A stretch of 64,000 bases of DNA from the NCBI RefSeq assembly GCF_004362745.1, contig NZ_SNXY01000008.1, positions 186,001-250,000 on the forward strand. Direction: 5' to 3'. Both the position numbers and the translations under genes were made by a program. Below the pieces are notes generated by a model, which saw only the letters and a list, made by a program, of their open reading frames with translations, made no database searches and was not told the origin of the DNA. This DNA comes from Oharaeibacter diazotrophicus. GTDB taxonomy: Bacteria; Pseudomonadota; Alphaproteobacteria; Rhizobiales; Pleomorphomonadaceae. Below, in pieces: positions 10,260 to 19,929 of this stretch. Position 1 is the first letter of the stretch. The number at the start of each line of letters is the position of its first letter.

Positions 10260-12827
10260 TCAGAACGGGTTCAGCAGCCGCTGGAGATAGTCGAGCTCGA
10301 TCGCCGGCCGGTCGGGTTCGGAGAAGCGGCGGCGCAGTTCCTCGAGGATGCGGCGGGCGCGCTGCACCTCGATCTCGCCGGGCACCTTGACACTGTCGCC
10401 GAAATCCGGCCCGTCGCGGCGCTCGGGCCGGCCGAGCGGATCCTCGCCGCGGGCGCTCTCGCCGCGCCGGCCGCGGCCCTCGCCGTCCTGCTCGCCCATC
10501 TGGTCGGCGAGCTGCTGGGCGCCCTTGCGCAGCTGGTCGAGGGCGCGGCCCTGCTGGCCGAGGGCGTCGTCCGGCTCGCCGTCGCCGAGCGAACCCTGCG
10601 CGCCCTTCATGGAGCCCTGGGCCTCGCCGAGCTCGCCGCCCGGCTGCATGCCGTTCTTCTCCATCTGCTTCATCAGGTCCTGGAGGCGCTTCTCGAGGTC
10701 CTGCTGACCCTGCTGCAGGTCGCGCATCGCCTGCTGCATCTCCTCGCTCGACATGCCCTGGCCGTCCTGCGGGCGGCCGTCCGGCGTCAGCTTGTGGGTC
10801 TGGTTCATCAGCTCCTGCTGGCGGCGGATCATGTCCGCCAGCTCGTTCATCATCTGCTGGCCCTGACCCTGCTGCCCTTTCTGCGGCTGGCCCTGGCGCG
10901 GCTGGGCGGTCTGGAGGTTCTCGAGCATCCGGTCGAGCTGCGACAGCAGCTGCTCGGCCGCCTCGCGGTCGCCGAGCTTCGACATCTCCTCGATGCGGTC
11001 GATCATCTTCTGGAAGTCCTCCGGCGAGACCGTCTGCGCGTTCTCGTCGGGCGGCGGCTGGGACTGCGCCAGATCCGGATTGTCGCGCATCTGCTGCTGC
11101 AGCGCCTGCATGTACTCCTGCATCGCCTTGCGCAGTTCCTCGGTCAGCCGCGCGATCTCCTCGGGCGAGGCGCCGTTCTGCAGCGCCTCGCGCAGCCGCT
11201 CGCGAGCCTCGCGCAGCGCCTGTTCGGCGAGCGAGGCGTCGCCGCCGTCGATGGCGAGCGCCATCTGCCACATCAGGTCGAGCACGGCGCGCAGGTCGTC
11301 GTCGGAGCGGGCGTCGAGGATGCGGGCGCGGATGACGCGCAGGCCGAGGTGCACCGAGGCATCGTCGACGAACTCGGGCGTGTAGGTGGTGAGATCGTCG
11401 AGGAGGCCGGCGACGAAACCGGCGCTGCCGGCGTCGAGCGCCAGCATGCGGCGCTGCTCGACCAGGGCGCGGGCGAGCGGGTTGCGGAACGGCCGTGCCG
11501 GGACCACCACGTCCACCGGCGCCGACAGGCCGGTCGCGCCGGCGTCGTCGCGCGCCTCGAGGCGCATGGTGACGGTGCCGCCGGCCCAGGGGTGGGCCGA
11601 GAGGTCGCGGATGGTCTCGGCGGTCGGCTTGGCGGCGTTGCGACGCGGCAACGACAGCGGCAGTTCCGGCGCGCCGACCAGCGGCCGCGGCGCCTCGGCG
11701 CGCGGGCCGATCGCGGCGTCGAGCGGCGTCTTCGGCTCGGAGAACACGGCCCTCGCACCGGCGACGCGGTAGTCGTCGGTGACCTCGTAGGCGAGGCGGA
11801 GGGCGCCGCGCAGCGTCGCGCCGGGGTCCTCGACCAGCCGGATCGACGGCGGGCGGTCGGGCTCGACGGCGAAGGCGAAGCTGCGCAGTTCGCCGTCGGC
11901 GGCGGCGAGCACCACCGTGCCGGAGCCGGCGAGCGCGTGCTGGAAGGCGGTCGGGCGGGTGAGGCCGGCGTCGTCGGCCGCGGCCGGGTTGGTCGCGGCG
12001 CCGGCCTGCGGGGCGGCGGCGATCGGCTCGGCCGGCGCGCCGGCGTCGGCGGGGCGGAAGGCGGCCGACGGGGCGGCGACGCCGGAGACGCGCAGCGACA
12101 CCACGCTGCCCTGCGGCACGGTCACCGCGCCGGCGGGCGCGGCCCCGTCCGGCGCTTCGGCGCCCGCCGGGGTCGCGGTGGTGAGGAAGATCGGGGCGCG
12201 GCCGGTGTAGGCGGGCGGCGTCACCCAGGCGTCGACGCGGACGTCGGGGCCGGGCACCACCGGCAGGCGGACGGCGTCGCGCAGCGGGCCCAGATAGTCG
12301 CCGCGGCCGGCGACGAGTCCGATCGCGAAGACCAGCACCACCAGAGAGCGGAGGGCGTAGGGGTCGAGCCGGTCGACGCGGGGCGACGGCGCACGCACCC
12401 GGACGGCGGCGAGGCTGCGTGCGACGCGAGCGAGATGGGCTCGCCAGAGCGCGGCGGCGACGGGGTCGCCGGTGTCGGTGGCCTGACGGTCGGCGAGCGT
12501 CGACAGCGGCTGGTGGGCGAAGCCGGAATCGCGCTCGAGCCGGCCAAGGGCGTCGGCGCCGGAGGGCAGACGGACGCGGACCGCCGGCACGAGGGCGGCG
12601 AGGAAGGCGAGCGCGGCGGCGGCGACCAAGGCGAGGCGGAGCCAGTCGGGCAGCGGCGCCAGGAGGCGCAGCCAGGCCGCCGCGAGGAACAGCGCGACGA
12701 CGACCAGCGGCGGCACCAGCCGCGGCCACAGCCGTTCCCAGGTCAGCGCCAGACGGGCGAGGCGGAGACGCCCCGCGACCGGGGCGAGCGGATCGAGGGC
12801 CGCCGCGCCGGCGCCGCGGTCGCTCAT
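10260..12827 (-). CDS. TIGR02302-type membrane protein (DUF4175), low-complexity C-terminus
   Basis: About 855 residues from ATG 12827. Two to three N-terminal membrane helices are followed by a large periplasmic-type region, then a Gln/Met/Gly-rich helical stretch (roughly residues 610-800, for example MQQAMRDLQQGQQDLEKR) and a conserved end RRFSEPDRPAIELDYLQRLL. That combination is the alphaproteobacterial TIGR02302/DUF4175 family, of unknown function, typically next to lysA as here. A GTG 18 codons upstream or an ATG at 12932 are alternative starts. A weak promoter and a hairpin separate it from lysA. Confidence 0.88.
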   Translation of the reverse strand: MSDRGAGAAALDPLAPVAGRLRLARLALTWERLWPRLVPPLVVVALFLAAAWLRLLAPLPDWLRLALVAAAALAFLAALVPAVRVRLPSGADALGRLERDSGFAHQPLSTLADRQATDTGDPVAAALWRAHLARVARSLAAVRVRAPSPRVDRLDPYALRSLVVLVFAIGLVAGRGDYLGPLRDAVRLPVVPGPDVRVDAWVTPPAYTGRAPIFLTTATPAGAEAPDGAAPAGAVTVPQGSVVSLRVSGVAAPSAAFRPADAGAPAEPIAAAPQAGAATNPAAADDAGLTRPTAFQHALAGSGTVVLAAADGELRSFAFAVEPDRPPSIRLVEDPGATLRGALRLAYEVTDDYRVAGARAVFSEPKTPLDAAIGPRAEAPRPLVGAPELPLSLPRRNAAKPTAETIRDLSAHPWAGGTVTMRLEARDDAGATGLSAPVDVVVPARPFRNPLARALVEQRRMLALDAGSAGFVAGLLDDLTTYTPEFVDDASVHLGLRVIRARILDARSDDDLRAVLDLMWQMALAIDGGDASLAEQALREARERLREALQNGASPEEIARLTEELRKAMQEYMQALQQQMRDNPDLAQSQPPPDENAQTVSPEDFQKMIDRIEEMSKLGDREAAEQLLSQLDRMLENLQTAQPRQGQPQKGQQGQGQQMMNELADMIRRQQELMNQTHKLTPDGRPQDGQGMSSEEMQQAMRDLQQGQQDLEKRLQDLMKQMEKNGMQPGGELGEAQGSMKGAQGSLGDGEPDDALGQQGRALDQLRKGAQQLADQMGEQDGEGRGRRGESARGEDPLGRPERRDGPDFGDSVKVPGEIEVQRARRILEELRRRFSEPDRPAIELDYLQRLLNPF

Positions 12828-12920
12828 GTCCTTCGCCGCGCCGGTGGCGCGGCCGCTCGAGTCCTTGCCGACGTCGGCCACCCTGATCTCCCGGAGCGAG
12901 GATCGCCCCCAACCGGGGAG

Positions 12921-12948
12921 AGGATAGCACACGGACCCCGTCCGCCAA
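12921..12948 (-). promoter_or_regulatory. Candidate promoter of the TIGR02302 gene, inside a lysA-distal hairpin
   Basis: On the minus strand TTGGCG and TATCCT are separated by 16 bases. The -35 element overlaps a GC-rich hairpin (12934-12961, GACCCCG and CGGGGTC arms with one bulged base) that follows lysA and lacks a clear U-tract. The layout suggests attenuation after lysA plus independent initiation. Weak consensus match. Confidence 0.3.
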
Positions 12949-12981
12949 GGGCGGCGGGGTCGCGGCCGCGTCGGTCGCGCG

Positions 12982-14253
12982 TCAGTCGGCGAGCCAGGGC
13001 GGCAGGCTGTCCTCGCCGATCATGGCGTCGTAGCTCGGGCGCGGGCGGACGAGGTGCCAGTCGGCGCCGTCGACCAGGACCTCGGGGATCAGCGGCCGGG
13101 TGTTGTAGGTCGAGGCCTGGACGGCACCGTAGGCGCCGGCCGAGAATACGGCGACGAGGTCGCCGGCGGCGACGGACGGCATCGGCCGGGCGAGGGCCAG
13201 ATAGTCGCCGGTTTCGCAGACCGGGCCGACCACGTCGACCTCCTCGCGCGGGGCGCCCGGCGCCGGCTCGACGACCGGACGGATCTCGTGGTGGGCCTCG
13301 TAGAGGGTCGGGCGGATCAGGTCGTTCATGCCGGCGTCGACGATGACGAAGGTCTTCGCCGCGCCGCGCTTCACGTAGACCACCTCCGAAACCAGGATGC
13401 CGGCGTTGCCGACGATCAGCCGGCCGGGCTCGAACAGCACGGCGCAGCCGAGCGCGTCGGTGTGGCGCTTGACGACCTCGGCATAGGCGCGCGGGTCCGG
13501 CGGCGGGTCGTTGTCGTCGCGGTAGGGGATGCCGAGACCGCCGCCGAGGTCGATGTGGTCGATGGCGTGGCCGTCGGCGCGCAGTCGTCCGATCAGTTCG
13601 CCGAGGCGGGCGAAGGCGGCGTCGAAAGGTTCGAGCTCGGTGATCTGCGAGCCGATGTGCATGTCGATGCCGGTGACGCGGATGCCGGGCAGCCGGGCCG
13701 CCTCGGCGTAGACGCGCGGGGCGTCGACCCAGGGGATGCCGAACTTGTTCTCGGACTTGCCGGTCGAGATCTTGGCGTGGGTGCGGGCGTCGACGTCGGG
13801 GTTGATGCGAAAGGACACCGGCGCCACGGCGCCGCGGGCACTCGCGACCTCGGACAGCCGGCGCAGCTCCGGCTCGCTCTCGACGTTGAAGCACTTGATG
13901 CCGACGTCGAGGGCGAAGGCCATCTCGCGCGCGGTCTTGGCGACACCGGAGAACACCACCTTGCCGGCCGACACGCCGGCGGCGAGGGCGCGGCGCAGTT
14001 CGCCCTCCGACACCACGTCGGCGCCGGCGCCGAGCCGGGCGAGGGTGCGGATCACCGCCTGGTTGGAATTCGCCTTCATGGCGTAGAAGACGTGGCCGTC
14101 GAAGCCGGCGAAGGCCTCGGAGAAGACACGGTAGTGCCGGACCAGCGTCGCGGTCGAATAGACGTAAAAGGGCGTGCCGACCGCGGCGGCGAGCGCCGGC
14201 ACGGGGACGTCCTCGGCGTGGAGGACGCCGTTCCTGTAGGCGAAATGGTGCAA
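12982..14253 (-). CDS. lysA: Diaminopimelate decarboxylase
   Basis: 423 residues, PLP-dependent fold III. The PLP lysine is in FYAMKANSN (K60); GGGLGIPY, FEPGRLIVGNAG and VGPVCETGDYL are the cofactor and substrate blocks. It catalyses the last step of lysine synthesis from meso-diaminopimelate. The family start MHHFAYRNGVLHAED coincides with a TTG codon at 14253 and no ATG or GTG is closer, so TTG initiation is the best reading. It lies 27 bases after the small lipoprotein gene, a conserved arrangement in Hyphomicrobiales. Confidence 0.96.
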   Translation of the reverse strand: MHHFAYRNGVLHAEDVPVPALAAAVGTPFYVYSTATLVRHYRVFSEAFAGFDGHVFYAMKANSNQAVIRTLARLGAGADVVSEGELRRALAAGVSAGKVVFSGVAKTAREMAFALDVGIKCFNVESEPELRRLSEVASARGAVAPVSFRINPDVDARTHAKISTGKSENKFGIPWVDAPRVYAEAARLPGIRVTGIDMHIGSQITELEPFDAAFARLGELIGRLRADGHAIDHIDLGGGLGIPYRDDNDPPPDPRAYAEVVKRHTDALGCAVLFEPGRLIVGNAGILVSEVVYVKRGAAKTFVIVDAGMNDLIRPTLYEAHHEIRPVVEPAPGAPREEVDVVGPVCETGDYLALARPMPSVAAGDLVAVFSAGAYGAVQASTYNTRPLIPEVLVDGADWHLVRPRPSYDAMIGEDSLPPWLAD

Positions 14254-14280
14254 GGTCGGGCTCCGGGACGGCGGCGGCCG

Positions 14281-14502
14281 TCAGATCAGCACGTCGAGGA
14301 AGATGGGGCGGTCCGGCTTCGGCGCGGGCGCCGACTCGGGCTGGCGCGGCGTCGCGCCGATCACGGTGGCCGGCGACATCGCCGCCGGCGGCGGCGCACC
14401 CGGCGTCTCGAGACCGCCCTTGCGCCCGCAGGCCGCCGTGGCGAGGGCGAGCGCGAGCACCAGCACCGCCGCAACCGTCCGTTTCGTCCCCTGTCGGCTC
14501 AT
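14281..14502 (-). CDS. lptM: Small LptM-like lipoprotein
   Basis: 73 residues with a lipobox-type signal peptide: a hydrophobic stretch ending ALATAACGRKG, so that the cysteine at about residue 25 would be lipidated. ACGRKGGLE is the hallmark of the LPAM_2/LptM (YifL) group, which helps mature the LPS transporter LptD in Escherichia coli. The rest is Pro/Ala-rich. It lies between argH and lysA, as usual in alphaproteobacteria. Confidence 0.85.
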   Translation of the reverse strand: MSRQGTKRTVAAVLVLALALATAACGRKGGLETPGAPPPAAMSPATVIGATPRQPESAPAPKPDRPIFLDVLI

Positions 14503-14525
14503 CGATCATCCCCTCGGGCCGGAAC

Positions 14526-14554
14526 GCGGGCGATCCTAGCGCAGGATCGCCCGC
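14526..14554 (-). terminator. Perfect 12-bp intercistronic hairpin between argH and lptM
   Basis: GCGGGCGATCCT and AGGATCGCCCGC flank a 5-base loop with no mismatch. There is no U-tract on the minus strand, so it may be a Rho-assisted stop, an attenuator or an mRNA-stabilising element rather than a full terminator. Confidence 0.4.
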
Positions 14555-14601
14555 CAGTCCCGCGCCGTCCCGCCCGGACGGAACGTCGCGGCCGCGGGAT
14601 C

Positions 14602-15981
14602 TCAGCCGAGCGCGGCGATCCAGCGCGCCACCTGGGCGCGGACGTTGTCGGGCGCGGTGCCGCCGTAGCTGACGCGGCTGCGCACCGAGGCGTCGACGGT
14701 GAGGACGCCGTAGACGGCCTCGGTGATGCCGGCGTGCACCGCCTTCATCTCGGAGAGCGGGACGGCCGAGAGCTCGACGCCGCGCTCGGAGGCGATCGCG
14801 ACGATGCGGCCGGTGACGTGGTGGGCCTCGCGGAACGGCAGGCCGAGCACGCGGACCAGCCAGTCGGCGAGGTCGGTGGCGGTGGCGTAGCCGGAACCGG
14901 CCGCGGCGGCGAGCCGGTCGACGTCGGGCTTCATGTCGCGCACCATGCCGGTGGTGGCCTCGATGCAGAGGGAGAGGTTCTCGAAGGCGTCGAAGACCTG
15001 CTCCTTGTCCTCCTGCATGTCCTTCTGGTAGGCGAGCGGCAGCCCCTTCATGACGATCAGGAGACCGTTGAGGTCGCCGATGATCCGGCCGGCCTTGGCG
15101 CGCACCAGCTCGGCGGCGTCGGGATTGCGCTTCTGCGGCATGATCGAGGAGCCGGTCGAAAAGGCGTCCGACAGCCGCACGAAGGCGAACTGCGCCGTCG
15201 ACCAGATCACGATCTCCTCGGCGAAGCGCGACAGGTGGATCGCCACGATCGAGGCGGCGCCGAGGGCCTCCAGCGCGAAGTCGCGGTCGGAGACGGCGTC
15301 GAGCGAGTTGGCCGTCGGCCGGTCGAAGCCGAGGGCGGCGGCGGTGGCGTGGCGGTCGATCGGGAAGGACGTGCCGGCGAGCGCGGCGGCGCCGAGCGGG
15401 CACTCGTTGAGCCGGCGGCGGGCGTCCTGGACGCGGCCGCGGTCGCGCGCGAACATCTCGACATAGGCCATCAGGTGGTGGCCGAGGGTGACCGGCTGGG
15501 CCGACTGCAGGTGGGTGAAGCCGGGCATGACGGTCGCCGCGTGCTCGCCGGCGCGGTCGAGCAGCGCGCGCATCAGGTCCTCGAGCTGGCGGTCGACGTG
15601 GTCGAGGGTGTCGCGGACCCAGAGCTTGAAGTCGGTGGCGACCTGGTCGTTGCGCGAGCGGGCGGTGTGGAGCCGGCCGGCGGCTGCGCCGATCAGGTCC
15701 TTCAGCCGGGACTCCACGTTCATGTGGATGTCCTCGAGGGCTCGCGTGAAGGTGAAGCGACCGCCGTCGATCTCGGTCTTGATCGCGTCGAGCCCTTCGA
15801 TGATCTTCGCCGCGTCGTCGGGGGCGATGATGCCCTTGTCGGCGAGCATGGCGGCGTGCGCCTTGGATCCGCGGATGTCCTGGGCGTAGAGCTTCCGGTC
15901 GAAGTCGATGGAGGCGTTGATCTCCTCCATGATCGCGGCGGGGCTGGTGGAGAACCGTCCACCCCACATGCGGTTGCTCAT
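14602..15981 (-). CDS. argH: Argininosuccinate lyase
   Basis: 459 residues. The fumarase/lyase signature [12 protein letters not shown] is intact, the N-terminus reads [14 protein letters not shown] as in other ArgH proteins, and [16 protein letters not shown] and [16 protein letters not shown] are the substrate-binding blocks. It releases arginine and fumarate in the last step of arginine synthesis. ATG 15981 is preferred; a second ATG four codons later is possible. Divergent from tlpA with only 34 bases between start codons, so the promoters must overlap. Confidence 0.97.
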   Translation of the reverse strand: MSNRMWGGRFSTSPAAIMEEINASIDFDRKLYAQDIRGSKAHAAMLADKGIIAPDDAAKIIEGLDAIKTEIDGGRFTFTRALEDIHMNVESRLKDLIGAAAGRLHTARSRNDQVATDFKLWVRDTLDHVDRQLEDLMRALLDRAGEHAATVMPGFTHLQSAQPVTLGHHLMAYVEMFARDRGRVQDARRRLNECPLGAAALAGTSFPIDRHATAAALGFDRPTANSLDAVSDRDFALEALGAASIVAIHLSRFAEEIVIWSTAQFAFVRLSDAFSTGSSIMPQKRNPDAAELVRAKAGRIIGDLNGLLIVMKGLPLAYQKDMQEDKEQVFDAFENLSLCIEATTGMVRDMKPDVDRLAAAAGSGYATATDLADWLVRVLGLPFREAHHVTGRIVAIASERGVELSAVPLSEMKAVHAGITEAVYGVLTVDASVRSRVSYGGTAPDNVRAQVARWIAALG

Positions 15982-16015
15982 GTCCGTAGCACTCCAGGGA
16001 TCGAAGGGACCGTCG

Positions 16016-16669
16016 ATGTCCGAAGCCACTTCCAGGCGCCGTCGCGCCGTCTTCCTCGTGGCCGCGGCCGCGCTCGCGGGCCTCGCCGCGGGTTCGGTTG
16101 GCGTATACGTGAGCGGATGGGGCGCTGCAAACGGAAACGACCGCTGCGAAGCCTCCGCCGACCTCGCCCGTTCCCTGAAGCCGCTCGCCCACGGCGAGGT
16201 CGCCGCGCTCTTGCCGGCGGACGCGCCGCAGGACCTCTCGACCCTGGTGCTGCGCCAGCCGGACGGCACCGAGCGCACGCTCGGCAGCCTCCTCGACGGC
16301 AAGGCGACGCTCCTGAACCTGTGGGCGACGTGGTGCGTGCCGTGCCGGGCCGAGATGCCGGCGCTCGACCGCCTGCAGGCGGCGCGCGGCGGGCCCGACT
16401 TCCAGGTGCTGACGCTCAACGTCGACACCGGCGACCCGGCCAAGCCCGCCGCCTTCCTGGCCGAGATCGGCACGAAGGGTCTGCCGGACTGGCGCGACCC
16501 GCGCATGGCGGCGTTCAACGCCCTGAAGGGCCGCGGCCTCGCCTTCGGCCTGCCGACCACGCTGCTGATCGACCGCAAGGGCTGTCAGGTCGCGGCGCTG
16601 CACGGCCCGGCGGAGTGGGACTCGGCCGACGCCGGCGCGGTGGTCGACGCCGTCGTCGCGGCGCGCTGA
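16016..16669 (+). CDS. tlpA: TlpA-type membrane-anchored thiol:disulfide interchange protein
   Basis: 217 residues with an N-terminal membrane anchor (about 11-32) and a thioredoxin-like domain whose redox site is [26 protein letters not shown] holds the cis-proline. TlpA reduces SCO-type chaperones and the CuA site during cytochrome oxidase biogenesis, which connects it with the PCuAC/SCO1 pair at 4.8-5.9 kb. A second, distal cysteine (KGCQV) is also present. The tlpA/argH divergent arrangement is classical for rhizobia. Confidence 0.93.
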   Translation: MSEATSRRRRAVFLVAAAALAGLAAGSVGVYVSGWGAANGNDRCEASADLARSLKPLAHGEVAALLPADAPQDLSTLVLRQPDGTERTLGSLLDGKATLLNLWATWCVPCRAEMPALDRLQAARGGPDFQVLTLNVDTGDPAKPAAFLAEIGTKGLPDWRDPRMAAFNALKGRGLAFGLPTTLLIDRKGCQVAALHGPAEWDSADAGAVVDAVVAAR

Positions 16670-16703
16670 CGAAGGGGGGCGCCGGGGATTTGCGCGCGCG
16701 GCC

Positions 16704-16940
16704 TCAGGCCGCGGCGCCACGCCCCGTGCGAAGGCGCCCGGCGAGCCGGCGGACGCCGCGGACCGCCTCGTCGACCCAGTCGCGCTCGCGCGTGCCGAGC
16801 CGCGAGACCACGGCGGCGCGCTTCTCGGCCGGCGACATGGCGGCGAAGGCGGCCTCGGCAGCCTCGCGGGAGGCGGCGACGACGCGGACCGCGAAGGTCT
16901 CGCCGCGGTCGAAGAAGGTGAAGAGATAGGCTTCCCGCAT
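16704..16940 (-). CDS. Conserved-looking small hypothetical protein
   Basis: 78 residues beginning MREAYLFTFFDRGETFAVRVV, with a helical middle (ASREAAEAAFAAMSPAEKR) and a basic C-terminus. The amphipathic composition and G/C at third positions look coding, and it closes the space convergent with tlpA. The frame extends upstream to 17126 but the extra part looks random. No family recognised; the 210 bases upstream (16941-17150) hold no gene and are relatively A+T-rich. Confidence 0.6.
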   Translation of the reverse strand: MREAYLFTFFDRGETFAVRVVAASREAAEAAFAAMSPAEKRAAVVSRLGTRERDWVDEAVRGVRRLAGRLRTGRGAAA

Positions 16941-17150
16941 GATTCCCTTCGATCCGCCCCCGCCGGCGACGAGGCGAATCTGCCGCGCCGCAACATCGGT
17001 ACGACGACGGTTATGGGACGGAATGTGGCGAATTTCGTCAGCCGCGGGCCGAAATGTGGAGATCGTCCACCGGGAATGCGGCACGGCCCGGCATGAAATA
17101 TCGCATCGCACAATCGTCGGACGCATGCCGCAACGGCATCGCCCGCGCCG

Positions 17151-17354
17151 TCAGACGGTGATGTCGACGGAGAGACCGGTGCCGGGCGGCGGGGCGGCCT
17201 GGGCCGCGGCGCCGCTGGCGAGGGCACCGTCGAGGATGTTCAGGAGCGCCTGGTCCTGCGACTGCTGCTGCTTGATCACCGCGGTGGCGACCTGCATCCG
17301 GGTGTTCTGCTGCTGCGCGCCGACCAGATAGGCGGCGATGCCGGCGGCGTCCAT
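17151..17354 (-). CDS. YjfB-like putative motility protein
   Basis: 67 residues from ATG 17354: MDAAGIAAYLVGAQQQNTRM followed by QVATAVIKQQQSQDQALLNI. The Gln-rich helix and the ALLNIL end match the small YjfB family, named putative motility proteins, of unknown function. An ATG eight codons earlier is less likely. No flagellar gene is near. Confidence 0.72.
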   Translation of the reverse strand: MDAAGIAAYLVGAQQQNTRMQVATAVIKQQQSQDQALLNILDGALASGAAAQAAPPPGTGLSVDITV

Positions 17355-17422
17355 GCCCGCCTCCCCTCGCGCCCCCAAGGCGCCGATCCGGTCGAGCCTA
17401 GACGCGGGCGGTCAACGAAGGG

Positions 17423-18643
17423 TTACCGCCGCGAAGGCGGCACGAAGCCGCCGAGGGCGAGCGGGTTGTCGGTCATGGCGGCGCGGTCCGGCGTGTCCGG
17501 GGCGAGACCGCCGGTGAAGGCGTCGAACATGCGCCGGACGAAGGCCTCCGGCAGGTCGCGCGTGACGAACACCAGCCGGGTGCGGCGGTCGCCGTCGGGC
17601 CAGCGTTCGAGCCGCGCCGGGGGATGCAGCACCTCCTGCACCGCGTGAACGACCACCGGCCGCTCGGGATCCTCGGCGAGTTGGACGATGCCCTTCATCC
17701 GCAGCAGCTTCGGCCCGTGCGCCGAGGCGATCAGATCGAGGAACATCTCGAGCGCACCGGCGCTCACCGGCCGGTCGGTCGCCAGCGAGAAGGCGCGGAT
17801 GTGGGCGTCGTGGCGGTTCGGGTCGTGCGGATCCTGGCCGTCGCGGGCGTCATGGTGGTGGTGGTCGTGGTGATGGTGGTCGTGGTCGTGACCGTGATGG
17901 CCATGGTCGTGGTCGTGATGGTGGTGACCGTGGCCGTGGTCGCGGTAGGCCTCCTCGTTGAGCCAACGCGCGACGTCGGGGCTCTTGGTGGCGGCGTCGT
18001 AGAGGCCGACGTCGAGGAGGGCGGCGGCCGTGGCCTCGCCGGCGGCGGCGTCGAGGATCCGGGCGCCCGGATTGAGCGTGCGCAGCCGGCGCAACAGGCC
18101 GTCGCGGCGGGCGGCGCCCTCGGGAAGGTCGGTCTTGGTGACGACGAGGCGGTCGGCGACCGCGACCTGCTTGACCGCTTCGGCGTGGGCGTCGAGCGTG
18201 GCGCCGCCGTTGACGGCGTCGACCACGGTGACGACGCCGTCGAGGCGGTAGCGCATCACCAGATAGGGATGCGCCATGATGGTGTGGAGCACGGGCGCGG
18301 GGTCGGCGAGGCCGGTGGTCTCGATCACCACGCGGTCGAGCCGGGCGATGCGGCCGTTGTCGAGGCCGCGCAGGAAGCCCTCGAGCGTGGTCACGAGTTC
18401 GCCGCGCACGGTGCAGCACAGGCACCCGGACGACAGCAGCACGACGCCGTCGTCGGCCGCCGCGACGAACAGGTGGTCGAGGCCGATCTCGCCGAACTCG
18501 TTGATGACGAAGGCGGTGCCGGCCAGTGCCGGATCGCCGGCGAGCCGGTTGAGGAGGGTGGTCTTGCCGGCGCCGAGGAAGCCGGTGAGGACGGTGACCG
18601 GGATCGGCGGCTTCGGGCCGCGCGGCGCTTCGCTGGTGGCCAT
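17423..18643 (-). CDS. CobW/COG0523 GTP-binding metallochaperone with internal His-rich loop
   Basis: 406 residues. G-domain: Walker A GFLGAGKTT (21-29), metal-binding CLCC (74-77), ETTGLADP (108-115) and TKTD (169-172). Between this and the C-terminal CobW_C domain lies a stretch of about 19 histidines alternating with Asp/Gly (236-264). COG0523 proteins hydrolyse GTP to load zinc, cobalt or nickel onto clients. It is 1.6 kb from the urease operon, so nickel is possible, but Zn-related function is equally likely. It is preceded by the carboxypeptidase gene on the same strand. Confidence 0.92.
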   Translation of the reverse strand: MATSEAPRGPKPPIPVTVLTGFLGAGKTTLLNRLAGDPALAGTAFVINEFGEIGLDHLFVAAADDGVVLLSSGCLCCTVRGELVTTLEGFLRGLDNGRIARLDRVVIETTGLADPAPVLHTIMAHPYLVMRYRLDGVVTVVDAVNGGATLDAHAEAVKQVAVADRLVVTKTDLPEGAARRDGLLRRLRTLNPGARILDAAAGEATAAALLDVGLYDAATKSPDVARWLNEEAYRDHGHGHHHHDHDHGHHGHDHDHHHHDHHHHDARDGQDPHDPNRHDAHIRAFSLATDRPVSAGALEMFLDLIASAHGPKLLRMKGIVQLAEDPERPVVVHAVQEVLHPPARLERWPDGDRRTRLVFVTRDLPEAFVRRMFDAFTGGLAPDTPDRAAMTDNPLALGGFVPPSRR

Positions 18644-18750
18644 GACGCGTCTCGGTCCTCGTGCGGGGAGTTGAGCCGGAAGGCGCCCCGGGTGACCTGG
18701 ACGCCGCGGAGGTACCGGCCATCGGGTAGGCTCGGAAGGCTGGCGGGCGC

Positions 18751-19929
18751 TCAGCCCTTCGAGCCGCCGGGGGCGAGCGGCACGGCCGCGCCCGCGGGGT
18801 CGACGCTCTCGCCGGCGCCGGCGACGCGCGGACGCGCCTTCGGCAGCGGCGGCAGGGCGTCGGGGACGGCACCGGCCGCCGCCAGCGGCACGCCGCCGGC
18901 AGGGGCGAGCATGGCGATCGGCACCGGATCCATCACCTTGAAGCGCGGCACGAGGTAGGAGCGCGCCGGCAACTCGGCCGCGGCGGTCGGACCGGCACCG
19001 TCGGCGGTCTCGCCGACGTCGCGGCGGCCGCAGACCTGCGGCTTGAGGTCGGCCGGCAGCACCGGCGGCGTCACGGTCGGGCGCAAGCGATCGAGCGTCG
19101 CACCGCCGAACAGCCCGGATCCGGCCGAGAAAGCGGTCTCGAGCAGTTCGGCGGTGTGCTCCTCGCGCTCCTTGGCGGTGCGCTCGCCGAGCACGACCGC
19201 CACCAGCCGGCGGCCACCGCGGCTCGCCGAGGCGACCACGTTGAAGCCCGACGAGCAAATGAAGCCGGTCTTCATGCCGTCGGCGCCGGGATAGCGCTCG
19301 AGCAGGTTGTTGTGGGTCTTGATGACCTTGCCGCCGAGCGAGAGGCCGGTGATGCGGAAGAGGTCGTAGGTGCCGGGATAGTCGCGGATCAGCGCGCGGG
19401 CGAGCAGGGCGTAGTCGCGCGCGGTGGTGAACTGCGCCGGGTCCGGCAGGCCGTTGGGATTGGCGAATCGGGTGCCGACCATGCCGAGGCGGGCCGCCTC
19501 GGCGTTCATGCGGGCGACGAAACCGGCCTCGCCGCCGCCGACGGTCTCGCCGAGGGCCATGGCGACGTCGTTGGCCGACTTCACCACCAGGATCTTGAGC
19601 GCGGTGTCGACGGAGACCGCGGCGCCGGGCTTGAAGCCCATCTTCGACGGCGGCTCCTTGGCGGCGTGAGCCGTCATCACCACCGGGGTTTCGAGCGTGA
19701 CCTCGCCGGCCGAGAGCGCCCGGAGCGTGACGTAGATCGTCATCAGCTTGGTGAGCGAGGCCGGGTACCACGGGTCGAACGAGCGGTTCTCGGCGAGGAC
19801 CTCGCCGGTGCGGGCGTCGAACACCAGATAGGGCCCGGCCGAGGCGGCGACGGGGGCGATCAGCGCGGCGGCGAGCGTCGCGACCAGCGCGAGGCGGCGG
19901 CCGGTCGGGAGGAAGCGGATCAGAGGCAC
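18751..19929 (-). CDS. D-alanyl-D-alanine carboxypeptidase (class C low-molecular-weight PBP)
   Basis: 392 residues with a signal peptide ending near ASA-GPY (about residue 31). The three penicillin-binding motifs are SLTK (58-61, nucleophile Ser58), SAN (118-120) and KTG (220-222). It trims the terminal D-alanine from peptidoglycan stem peptides in the periplasm. A long C-terminal Ala/Pro-rich tail follows the catalytic domain. GTG 19929 is preferred since upstream codons lack signal-peptide character; the ATG at 20016 is the alternative. Divergent from the urease operon. Confidence 0.93.
   Translation of the reverse strand: MPLIRFLPTGRRLALVATLAAALIAPVAASAGPYLVFDARTGEVLAENRSFDPWYPASLTKLMTIYVTLRALSAGEVTLETPVVMTAHAAKEPPSKMGFKPGAAVSVDTALKILVVKSANDVAMALGETVGGGEAGFVARMNAEAARLGMVGTRFANPNGLPDPAQFTTARDYALLARALIRDYPGTYDLFRITGLSLGGKVIKTHNNLLERYPGADGMKTGFICSSGFNVVASASRGGRRLVAVVLGERTAKEREEHTAELLETAFSAGSGLFGGATLDRLRPTVTPPVLPADLKPQVCGRRDVGETADGAGPTAAAELPARSYLVPRFKVMDPVPIAMLAPAGGVPLAAAGAVPDALPPLPKARPRVAGAGESVDPAGAAVPLAPGGSKG

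Noticed and set aside
10794-13346. An 850-codon open frame on the plus strand
   Set aside because: It runs antisense to the TIGR02302 and lysA genes and has no domain or sensible composition.
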